This document shows, in pieces, positions 6,368 to 13,449 of a stretch of 19,098 bases of DNA. The translations under genes and the position numbers were made by a program. How positions within the stretch are numbered: position 1 is the first letter of the stretch; each line of letters starts with the position of its first letter. The notes below the pieces were generated by a model. The model ran no database searches, was not told the origin of the DNA, and saw only the letters and a list, made by a program, of their open reading frames with translations. Origin of the DNA: Paracoccaceae bacterium (GTDB taxonomy: Bacteria > Pseudomonadota > Alphaproteobacteria > Rhodobacterales > Rhodobacteraceae); the NCBI GenBank assembly GCA_021648225.1, contig JAKITE010000043.1:1-19098 (forward strand). Direction: 5' to 3'.

Positions 6368-7656
6368 TCGGGCCTACCAACGATCACAAAAAGCAGTTCC
6401 TCGGGCAGGAATATTTTTGCCGCCACACGGTTCATTTCCTCAAGCGTTACCGCCCGCACCTGGTCATTACGGGTTTGCGGGTAATCAATCGGCAGATTGG
6501 CAACTTGTAATCCGGTGATGATACCGGCAATTGCGCCATTGCCCTCAAAACGCAAGGGATAAGCGCCGGTCAGATAGCGCACCGCTACGTCCAGTTCTGC
6601 TTGGGTGATGCCAAATTCAGCCATTTTGGCCCATTCGGCTTTGACCAATTCAACCGCCTCTGCCATGCTGTCATTATTGCTTGAAAACTGGCCCAGAAAC
6701 GTCGCGGCGTGGCGATAGGGCAGCAGATAAGATGAAATACCATAGGTCAAGCCGCGTTTTTCGCGCAGCTCCACATTCAGCCGCGCGGTGGAAACCCGCC
6801 CGCCCATGATGTGATTAAGCACAAATGCGGTTAGAAAATCCGGATCATCGCGCGCCAAGCCCCGATGGCCGAAAATCGCCACCGATTGCGGCGTGTCCAG
6901 ATCAATCACTGTCACCCCCGCCGTGGTTGCAACCGTATAATCAGGCACCTCGCCAATGCTGGTATCGGGCAGGTCCGCCAGCAGATCATCCAGCAACAGG
7001 CCCAACTCGTTGGGGGTGATTGCCCCAACCACGCCAATCACCAGCCGGTCTTTGGTCAGGCTGCGTTGATGGGCAACGCGCATGTCATCCGGTGTTAGCG
7101 CCGCCACGGTTTCCAATGTGCCGTCACGATCACGCCCATAAGGGTGGTCGCCGTAAACCAGTTGGTTAAACGCCATGCCCGCCAGCGAATTCGGGTCGGT
7201 TTCACTGGAACGAATGCTGGAATTGACCTGCCCGCGCACCCGTTCAAACGCTATTTCATCAAAATTTGGCGATACCAGCGCCAACCGCAACAGGGCCACG
7301 CTCTCCGCCAGATCGCTTTTCAACATCGAGGCGCTGATATTAACGCTGTCGCGCCCTGCCCTGAAACTGAATCGCGCGCCCAGATCATCACTGGCCTCAA
7401 GAAATCCCGAGGCATCCAGCGCGCCCGCGCCTTCTTCCAGCAGGCCCATCATCAGGTTGGTCGCCCCTTGTTTTTCAATCGGGTCCAGCGACGCACCACC
7501 CTGAAAGCTTAGCGAGATCGACACAATCGGAATGCTTTGCTCCTCGACAAACCATGCGGTGATGCCACCGGCTGAGGTAACCTCGGTGATTTTGGTTTCA
7601 GCAGCCAGCCCGCTGGCAAAAAATGCCCAAAGGACAAAGGTTATAAAAGGTTTCAT
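6358..7656 (-). CDS. M16 family peptidase-like protein, non-catalytic partner
   Basis: 432 residues, usual for a two-domain M16 subunit. A signal peptide (about 1-19, ending SGLAA before E20) points to the periplasm. The fold is that of insulinase/processing-peptidase proteins, but the zinc motif HxxEH is absent: the corresponding segment (about 66-76) reads TNLMMGLLEEG. This is the typical 'beta' subunit that pairs with a catalytic M16 protein. The C-terminal half retains the family patterns, for example RLNVELREKRGLTYGISSY. The ATG at 7656 overlaps the TGA of the catalytic peptidase gene (ATGA), and GGAGG lies seven bases upstream, so the two are co-translated and probably form a heterodimer. 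The substrate is unknown. Confidence 0.93.
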   Translation of the reverse strand: MKPFITFVLWAFFASGLAAETKITEVTSAGGITAWFVEEQSIPIVSISLSFQGGASLDPIEKQGATNLMMGLLEEGAGALDASGFLEASDDLGARFSFRAGRDSVNISASMLKSDLAESVALLRLALVSPNFDEIAFERVRGQVNSSIRSSETDPNSLAGMAFNQLVYGDHPYGRDRDGTLETVAALTPDDMRVAHQRSLTKDRLVIGVVGAITPNELGLLLDDLLADLPDTSIGEVPDYTVATTAGVTVIDLDTPQSVAIFGHRGLARDDPDFLTAFVLNHIMGGRVSTARLNVELREKRGLTYGISSYLLPYRHAATFLGQFSSNNDSMAEAVELVKAEWAKMAEFGITQAELDVAVRYLTGAYPLRFEGNGAIAGIITGLQVANLPIDYPQTRNDQVRAVTLEEMNRVAAKIFLPEELLFVIVGRPEGL

Positions 7657-8993
7657 TGCGCGGCCTCCGGTCCGGTCAAATACCCGGTGACCGAGGCATT
7701 GATGTCAAATAATTGCTGTGCGGCAAGCAGAATATCCTGCGCCGTGACCGCTTGCAGCACCTCGGGCCATGCCTGGACATCCGCAAGGGTCAGGCCTGAT
7801 GTCAGTGCCGCACCGTAACGGCGCGCCAGCCCGCTCTGGCTGTCCATTGCATAAATCTGGCTGGCCAGCATCTGGCGTTTGCTGCGCGCCAGCCGTTCCG
7901 GTTCAACCCCGTTTTCCAGCAGATATTCAAGGGTAGCATCCATACGGGCCTCGGCCTGTTCCAGCGTAATATCGGGTTTTGGCACCACATAAATTCCGAA
8001 ACTGTCAGGGTCATAAGAGCGGCTGTTGTAAAATGCACCGGTGGCCAGCGCGATGCCCTCATCCAGTTGCAAACGCCGCCCCATCAGCGATGAAATACCG
8101 CTGCCGCCCAGCAAATCCGCCAGCAAAGCCAGCGCGGCGGCTTGTTGTTGATTGCCGGTTTGGCGGTTCGGGGCCAGATAGGTGCGGATCACATAAGGGT
8201 TGGCGACCCGATCATCACGGTAAACCATGCGCCTTGGCGCGGTATGGGGTGGTTCCTGCGGGCGGATGCGCACCGCGATACCAGCGGATGCCGCGATTGG
8301 CCCGTAATATTGTTTGGCCAGCGCGTATACCTCGGCTGGCACAACATCGCCTGCAACCACCAATATGGCATTATTGGGCGCATAATATAGTTCGTAAAAA
8401 TCCAGCGCATCTTGCAGAGTTAGCGCTGCAACCTCGTGTTTCCAGCCAATGACCGGTGTGCCGTAGGGGTGATTTAGAAACAATGCCGCATTGCGCTGTT
8501 CGGTAAATAGCGCGCCGGGGTCGCTCTCAACGCGTAGCGCCCGTTCTTCCAGCACCACATCCCGTTCGGTCAGCATGGCGGCATCATCCAGAATAAGCCC
8601 GCGCATCCGGTCGGATTCCATTTCCATCATCAGCGGCAGTCGATCAACCGCGATATGCTGGAAATAGGCGGTATAATCTTGCGAGGTAAAAGCATTGTCA
8701 TTGCCGCCATTGGCCTCGATAATTTGCTGGAAAGTGCCGTCGGGAAAGGCTTTGGTGCCCTTGAACAGCAAATGTTCCAGAAAATGGGCAATGCCGGATT
8801 TCCCCACCGGTTCATCCGCAGCCCCGACCCGATACCAGACCATATGGGTGACGGTAGGGGCGCGGTTATCCTCTATCACCACGATCTCCATACCGTTATC
8901 CAGCGTATAGGTAGTAATCGGCACCTGTTGGGCCGCCAGCGGGCTGACCATGAATAATAATGCGATTGTGGTAAGTTTCAGCAAATGGCCCAA
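7653..8993 (-). CDS. M16 family zinc metallopeptidase (catalytic)
   Basis: 446 residues from the TTG at 8993. The open frame extends to an ATG at 9098, but that would lie inside lspA and place about 35 residues before the signal peptide. The TTG has CCGGAG (9006-9001) seven bases upstream and gives a proper signal peptide (MGHLLKLTTIALLFMVSPLAA, cleavage near residue 21). The inverted zinc motif HFLEH is at 70-74, with the downstream glutamate in VVLEERALRVES, as in pitrilysin-family enzymes. The mature protein should be a periplasmic endopeptidase cutting short or unfolded peptides, working with the adjacent inactive subunit. It lies 85 bases after lspA. The function of this alphaproteobacterial pair is not established. 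Confidence 0.94.
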   Translation of the reverse strand: MGHLLKLTTIALLFMVSPLAAQQVPITTYTLDNGMEIVVIEDNRAPTVTHMVWYRVGAADEPVGKSGIAHFLEHLLFKGTKAFPDGTFQQIIEANGGNDNAFTSQDYTAYFQHIAVDRLPLMMEMESDRMRGLILDDAAMLTERDVVLEERALRVESDPGALFTEQRNAALFLNHPYGTPVIGWKHEVAALTLQDALDFYELYYAPNNAILVVAGDVVPAEVYALAKQYYGPIAASAGIAVRIRPQEPPHTAPRRMVYRDDRVANPYVIRTYLAPNRQTGNQQQAAALALLADLLGGSGISSLMGRRLQLDEGIALATGAFYNSRSYDPDSFGIYVVPKPDITLEQAEARMDATLEYLLENGVEPERLARSKRQMLASQIYAMDSQSGLARRYGAALTSGLTLADVQAWPEVLQAVTAQDILLAAQQLFDINASVTGYLTGPEAAQ

Positions 8994-9000
8994 TGCAGGT

Positions 9001-9006
9001 CTCCGG
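9001..9006 (-). promoter_or_regulatory. Shine-Dalgarno CCGGAG deciding a TTG start of the catalytic M16 peptidase
   Basis: CCGGAG on the minus strand is followed by seven bases (ACCTGCA) and TTG at 8993-8991. The same hexamer and the same seven-base spacing precede the TTG of lspA. This is the best start signal in the 5' part of this frame. Confidence 0.7.
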
Positions 9007-9078
9007 TAATTATACTTGATATATAAAGATACCGCGAAACCACCATCAAACAAGCGATGATACGCAGTTGTGAACGCT

Positions 9079-9552
9079 TCAGGATTTCTTTTTATCATCC
9101 AAAAACAGGATCAAGCCGAAAAGCCCCAGAAAAATGGTGGCGTCGGCGATGTTAAAGGAAAACGGGTTTCGAAAGCCGCAACAGGACATATTCAGAAAAT
9201 CGGCAACCGCACCGTAAATAAAGCGGTCAAAAACATTACCCAGCGCACCACCCACAACCAAGCCCGCCGAAACCGGAGCTTTCCAGCCTTTGGCATTGCG
9301 GGCCCAGAACACCACCACCAGCGAAATCGCCAGCGCAATGGTGATTAGTATCCAGCGGGTGGATTCGCCGCCCGAGCCGAACAGGCCAAAATTAATGCCG
9401 TCATTCCACGCCATACGCAAATTAAGATAGGGCGGAAAAACATCAATCGCATAGACATCCCGCAGGTTCATCCATTCGACCACCCAGTATTTGGTGATCC
9501 GGTCAAGAATAAATACAATCGCAGCGGTTGAGAAAATTTTGACAAAAGGCAA
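9079..9552 (-). CDS. lspA: Lipoprotein signal peptidase (signal peptidase II)
   Basis: 157 residues, full length for LspA, with four predicted membrane helices. It removes signal peptides from prolipoproteins after diacylglyceryl modification in the inner membrane. The aspartate dyad is intact: D118 in GNVFDRFIYGAVADF and D137 in FNIADATIFLG, 19 residues apart as in the E. coli enzyme (D124/D143). N50 lies in the conserved AWNDGINFGLF region. The start is a TTG at 9552, with CCGGAG (9565-9560) seven bases upstream. It is the first gene of the minus-strand group that continues with the M16 pair and mutL, and it diverges from the VWA gene across a 183-base spacer. Confidence 0.97.
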   Translation of the reverse strand: MPFVKIFSTAAIVFILDRITKYWVVEWMNLRDVYAIDVFPPYLNLRMAWNDGINFGLFGSGGESTRWILITIALAISLVVVFWARNAKGWKAPVSAGLVVGGALGNVFDRFIYGAVADFLNMSCCGFRNPFSFNIADATIFLGLFGLILFLDDKKKS

Positions 9553-9559
9553 ATCGAGG

Positions 9560-9595
9560 CTCCGGTATCTGGTTTTAGCCTGTTTAGGTTACCGG
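9560..9595 (-). promoter_or_regulatory. lspA leader: Shine-Dalgarno with a possible sequestering stem
   Basis: On the minus strand CCGGTA (9595-9590) can pair perfectly with TACCGG (9567-9562) across a 22-base loop. The 3' arm overlaps the CCGGAG ribosome site (9565-9560) of lspA. If transcription starts upstream of 9595, the stem would partly hide the ribosome site. The transcript start is unknown, so function is speculative. Confidence 0.3.
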
Positions 9596-9620
9596 CTTTT
9601 ATTGAGCAAGCGCGGCGTTT

Positions 9621-9634
9621 CAGGCCTAGGCCTG
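9621..9634. promoter_or_regulatory. 14-bp perfect palindrome CAGGCCTAGGCCTG
   Basis: A perfect dyad in the middle of the divergent spacer, followed on the + strand by TTTTT. It could be an operator shared by the two divergent promoters, or a small terminator-like hairpin (5-bp stem, CTAG loop) acting on antisense transcripts reading out of lspA. No evidence separates these possibilities. Confidence 0.35.
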
Positions 9635-9735
9635 TTTTTGCCAGCCGCACCGAATTGTTTATTGGTAACTCCGTGAAAAACATGCCACAAATACGTTTTA
9701 GTTAATTGATTCCATCGACCCGGAGTAATTCATCC

Positions 9736-12700
9736 ATGCTGAAACCAATTTCAGGGGCTATGATTTTAATGCTGTCATTGACGGGCAGCCTGCGCGCGCA
9801 GGTTATGGATGCGCCTGACACAATGGTGATTATCGATGCATCAAATTCGATGTGGGGGCAGATCGACGGGGTTTCCAAAATGGAGATTGCCCGGGGTGTG
9901 ATTGGTGATTTGACCGGTGACCTGAACACCGAATCAGATTTTGGCCTGATTGCCTATGGCCATCGCCGCACCAGCGATTGTGGCGATATCGAAGTGCTTT
10001 TGCCCGTGGCCCCGCTGGATAGCGCGGCTTTTTCAGCGGCGGTTAACCGGTTGCAACCAAGGGGCCGCACGCCGCTGACCGCAGCAGTTGAACTGGCGGC
10101 GCAAACGCTGGATTCCACCAACCGTTCGGCGCGCATTATTGTGCTGACCGATGGTTTGGAAAGCTGCGACGCAGACCCTTGTGCGCTGGCCAGCGCATTG
10201 GAAGCATCGGGCCTTGATTTCACCACCCATGTGATCGGGTTCGGGGTTTCGGAAATTGCCGACCAAAGCCAGATAAGCTGTCTGGCTGAAAATACCGGCG
10301 GGGTTTACCTGACCGCTGATACCGCTGACGAGCTTAGCTCGGCCCTGGAATTTATGGCCATGCCCATGCCAGCAGCACAACTGGTTTTGCGCGCGGTTGA
10401 CGGGGATGGCAATGTGATTGATGACCGCGCCATTGAATGGTCGATTTTCAACTTGTCTGATCAGGAAATGTGGTTACGGGATGAAATCGCCAGCTCGGTC
10501 AGTTTGGAATATCAGGCTGACAGCTATCGTGCCACCGCGCGGCTGGGCGATCAAATCACCACGCTGGAATTTGAATTTGACGGTGCGGAAGATGCGGTTT
10601 TTGATCTGGTATTCGCAAGCGCGGATTCCGGGGTTGAAATCATCGAATCCCCTGAACCAACGGTTTCGCAAGCCACCCCTGCCAGCTTTGATAACGGGGT
10701 TACGGTTGATGCGCCCAACAACAGGCAACCGGGCGAACCGATCGAGGTCATCTGGGATGGCCCCAGTAATTCCGGCGATTATATCGCCATTGCCGCACCT
10801 GATGACGCTATGACACGGTTTTCCGCTTATGCCCGCACCAGTGCCGGAAACCCTGCTATTCTGACCGCACCCGATACACAAGGCATCTATGAAATCCGCT
10901 ATATTTCGCCCACCACAGGCGAGGTTCTGGCAACCGATATAATGGTTATTGGCGATATCAAAATCAGCTTTACGATTCCCGATGACATCCGAACCCAAAG
11001 CGGTTTTTCGATAACATGGGACGGGCCGGTTTTTGATGGCGACCAGTTGGTTTTCCAGACCACCGACAGGGATGTGATTGCCACAATCAACGCCACAGAT
11101 GCTAAAATTGCTGAATTCACCGCACCCGAAACCGCCGGGAGGTTTGAAATCCTGTATCAAAACGGCGCTGGTGAAACGCTGGAAACTGCTGGAATTTCCA
11201 TTGCCTTTGCTGCATCAATTATTGCCCAAGCCGAAGCGGTTGCAGGATCTGACATCACAATCGGTTGGACCGGCCCCGATAAAAATGGCGATACGGTGAC
11301 CATCGTGCCCGAAAGTGCCGATAGCAATATCATCAATAATTTCGGTCTGACGGCTGATGGTGATCAACTTAAAATCACCACACCCGATATTCCCGGAACC
11401 TATGAAATCAGGTATGTGCTGGGCGAAAATCTGGCGGTGATTGCCAGCGAAACCCTAACCCTGACCGCGCCGGTGGTTACAATTGAAGCCCCCGCAGAAT
11501 CAACCCCGGGGGCCTTGATTACCGTTATTTGGCAAGGGCCGAACAACCAGAATGACTATTTAACCATTGTGCCGCAAAACGCCGCCGAAGGCGCCAGCGA
11601 CAGCTTTTATTTTGCCCGCCAAGGCAGCCCGGTCACCGTTGAATTGCCTGACACCACCGGTGAATTTGAAATTCGCTATATGACCGGACAATCGGGGCTG
11701 ACCCTTGCGCGCGCACCCGTCAGCATCAACCGCGAACCCACCATCATGGCAGCCGACGAAACCGCCATTGCCGGAAGCGTTGTTATGGTTAGCTGGCTGG
11801 GGCCACATACCGCTGACGACATCATAACCCTTGTGCCGATTGACACTGCCGATGATGTGTTGGGCAATTTTTCCTATACCCGCGAAGGCTCCGGGGTCGG
11901 GGTGATTTCCGAAAACTCTATTGGAGAATACGAGCTGCGCTATATTTCCGGTGCCACTGCCGAGGTGCTGGCAATATTGCCCATAGCCCTTGTGGCCCCG
12001 CCTGTAACCCTGTTGACCAATCCCCAAGCCGTGGCAGGCGGTATAATCAGTGTTGAATGGGATGGCCCCGATTTTGACGATGATTATATCACCATCGTGC
12101 CGGTTGATGCCGCCGAGGGCGAATTTGGCAATTATACCTATACCCGCAACGGCTCTCCGCTGGATCTGATCACCAAAGACGCGGCTGGCGACTATGAAAT
12201 CCGCTATGTTTCAGGCGAAACCCGCGAAACTTTGGCGCGGGTTGCCATGGTGTTGACCGAACCGGAATCCAGCCTTGAAACTGTGGCCGAAACTGTCGCA
12301 GGGGCCGAAATCGCCGTGACATGGAGCGGACCGGATCACCAGAATGATCTTATCACCGTTGTCACCGCTGACACCCCCGAAGGCGAGTTCGGCAATTTTG
12401 TCTTTACCCGTCGCGGTGCGGATCTGTCAGTTTTAACCCCGGATATTCCGGGCCAATACGAGGTGCGCTATTTGTCGGGCCAATCCTATCGCACCCTTGC
12501 CAGCCAGCCGGTTACGCTGACAGCGCCAGATATCACCATTGATGCATGGCCCGTGGGGGTTGCCGGCACCAATCTAGCGGTAATCTGGACCGGCCCGTCA
12601 AACAAAAACGATTTTCTGACAATTGTGCCGGTGGATGCCCCGCAAAATGCGCTGGGTGCCTATCAATATACCCGCAAGGGTAATCCGCTGGAATTGATGC

Positions 12701-12795
12701 TGCCCGATACCGCAGGTGCGTTTGAAATTCGCTATGTGTCGGGGCAATCCATGCGGGCGCTGCAATCGCTGCCGCTGACGATTATTGCGCAATAG
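9736..12795 (+). CDS. Exported VWA-domain protein with eight tandem repeats
   Basis: 1019 residues from the ATG at 9736, which has CGGAG about ten bases upstream. A reading from TTG at 9706 would put ten polar residues before the signal peptide. The signal peptide ends near residue 21 (GSLRA). A VWA domain (about 28-205) has a complete MIDAS: DASNS at 34-38, T112/T115 and D139 in LTDGLES. All four cysteines seen (C82, C144, C149, C182) fall in this domain, suggesting two disulfides and a periplasmic or surface location. A linker domain (about 215-300) precedes eight repeats of 86-89 residues (321 to the end) with no cysteines. Such VWA proteins are usually annotated only as Ca-activated chloride-channel-like; binding or scaffolding is inferred. 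It is the only + strand gene and ends against the rluA stop. Confidence 0.88.
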   Translation: MLKPISGAMILMLSLTGSLRAQVMDAPDTMVIIDASNSMWGQIDGVSKMEIARGVIGDLTGDLNTESDFGLIAYGHRRTSDCGDIEVLLPVAPLDSAAFSAAVNRLQPRGRTPLTAAVELAAQTLDSTNRSARIIVLTDGLESCDADPCALASALEASGLDFTTHVIGFGVSEIADQSQISCLAENTGGVYLTADTADELSSALEFMAMPMPAAQLVLRAVDGDGNVIDDRAIEWSIFNLSDQEMWLRDEIASSVSLEYQADSYRATARLGDQITTLEFEFDGAEDAVFDLVFASADSGVEIIESPEPTVSQATPASFDNGVTVDAPNNRQPGEPIEVIWDGPSNSGDYIAIAAPDDAMTRFSAYARTSAGNPAILTAPDTQGIYEIRYISPTTGEVLATDIMVIGDIKISFTIPDDIRTQSGFSITWDGPVFDGDQLVFQTTDRDVIATINATDAKIAEFTAPETAGRFEILYQNGAGETLETAGISIAFAASIIAQAEAVAGSDITIGWTGPDKNGDTVTIVPESADSNIINNFGLTADGDQLKITTPDIPGTYEIRYVLGENLAVIASETLTLTAPVVTIEAPAESTPGALITVIWQGPNNQNDYLTIVPQNAAEGASDSFYFARQGSPVTVELPDTTGEFEIRYMTGQSGLTLARAPVSINREPTIMAADETAIAGSVVMVSWLGPHTADDIITLVPIDTADDVLGNFSYTREGSGVGVISENSIGEYELRYISGATAEVLAILPIALVAPPVTLLTNPQAVAGGIISVEWDGPDFDDDYITIVPVDAAEGEFGNYTYTRNGSPLDLITKDAAGDYEIRYVSGETRETLARVAMVLTEPESSLETVAETVAGAEIAVTWSGPDHQNDLITVVTADTPEGEFGNFVFTRRGADLSVLTPDIPGQYEVRYLSGQSYRTLASQPVTLTAPDITIDAWPVGVAGTNLAVIWTGPSNKNDFLTIVPVDAPQNALGAYQYTRKGNPLELMLPDTAGAFEIRYVSGQSMRALQSLPLTIIAQ
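10696..12792 (+). repeat. Eight tandem ~87-residue protein repeats
   Basis: Approximate residue boundaries are 321-406, 407-492, 493-578, 579-666, 667-754, 755-842, 843-930 and 931-1019. Each unit has the pattern AG-x4-V-x-W-x-GP, then D(Y/F/L)ITIVP, a YTR-x-GSP-like turn, and PD-x2-G-x-(Y/F)-EIRY(V/I)SG followed by L-A. Repeats 1-3 are the most divergent and 4-8 the most alike, at a constant 88-89 residues. The shape suggests an Ig-like beta-sandwich. DNA identity between units is visibly lower than protein similarity, so the array looks old rather than recently expanded. Confidence 0.85.
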
Positions 12796-13449
12796 TCAAA
12801 ACGGGCAAGCGGCCTCGAACCTGACCCGCCGCCCATCACTAGGATGGTGGATTTCCAGCATTTCCGCATGCAGGCAAAGCCGGTCTCGCGCTGCCAGTGC
12901 TGCATCTTTGGCATAAAACCGATCGCCCAGTATAACATGGCCAATCGCCAGCATATGCACCCGTAACTGATGGCTGCGCCCTGTTGTAGGGGTAAGCCGC
13001 ACCCGCGCAAAATCGGCCTCGCGCGCGATTACTTGCCAGTCAGTATGGGCCGATTTACCGCGCTCATGATCGACCATTTGCAGCGGCCTGTTTGGCCAAT
13101 CGACAATAAGCGGCAGATCAACCGAGCCGCTATCCTCGGGCTGCCCCCAGACCAGCGCCTGATAGGATTTGTCCACCTTGCGCCGCTCGAACTGCAAACC
13201 GATATGGCGCTGGGCTGCGGGGTTCATGGCAAAAATCATCAGGCCGGACGTGGCCATATCGAGCCTGTGAACTTGTAGCGAAGTTGGAAACGCGGCCCGC
13301 GCGCGGTGCGACAGGCAATCCTTATGCTCAACGGGCCGCCCCGGCACTGACAGCAAATCATGGGGTTTGTTGAGAATCAGAATGTCGTCATCCACATGGA
13401 TAACCTCCAGCGGCACATCCGGCGGCGCATAGATAAAATTACCGATCAT
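12796..13449 (-). CDS. rluA: Dual-specificity RNA pseudouridine synthase RluA
   Basis: 217 residues, the same size as E. coli RluA and without an N-terminal S4 domain. Motif II VHRLDMATSG places the catalytic Asp at residue 64, as in E. coli RluA. Further RluA-type segments are LLSVPGR, DLPLIVDWPNRP and TGRSHQLRVHMLAIGHVILG. RluA isomerises U746 of 23S rRNA and U32 of several tRNAs. The ATG at 13449 overlaps the TGA of pgi (ATGA), so its translation is probably coupled to the sugar operon. Its own ribosome site is weak. The stop abuts the stop of the convergent VWA gene with no bases between, and no terminator is visible. It is the last gene of the Entner-Doudoroff operon. Confidence 0.95.
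   Translation of the reverse strand: MIGNFIYAPPDVPLEVIHVDDDILILNKPHDLLSVPGRPVEHKDCLSHRARAAFPTSLQVHRLDMATSGLMIFAMNPAAQRHIGLQFERRKVDKSYQALVWGQPEDSGSVDLPLIVDWPNRPLQMVDHERGKSAHTDWQVIAREADFARVRLTPTTGRSHQLRVHMLAIGHVILGDRFYAKDAALAARDRLCLHAEMLEIHHPSDGRRVRFEAACPF

Larger units (their letters stand above)
9553..9735. promoter_or_regulatory. Divergent spacer between lspA and the VWA-repeat gene
   Basis: This 183-base region must contain the promoters for lspA (minus) and the VWA gene (plus), but I cannot assign clear -35/-10 pairs. It contains the lspA leader repeat (9562-9595) and a 14-bp palindrome at 9621-9634. The + strand gene's ribosome site CGGAG is at 9721-9725. Confidence 0.5.

Noticed and set aside
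9009..9014. TATAAT on the minus strand just before the M16 ribosome site
   Set aside because: Perfect -10 hexamer, but no acceptable -35 at 16-18 bases, and it would leave a leader of only about 12 bases; kept as unproven.
8994..9098. 35-residue extension of the catalytic M16 peptidase from an ATG inside lspA
   Set aside because: It would place polar residues before the signal peptide, and the TTG at 8993 has an excellent ribosome site.
10474..11160. 228-residue open frame on the minus strand opposite the VWA gene
   Set aside because: Antisense to a clearly coding, repeat-bearing protein; glycine/asparagine-rich low-quality translation without a family pattern or ribosome site.
12783..12794. 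TATTGCGCAATA perfect 12-bp palindrome at the end of the VWA gene
   Set aside because: Several 12-bp palindromes are expected by chance in 19 kb, it has no loop for an RNA hairpin, and it is inside coding sequence.
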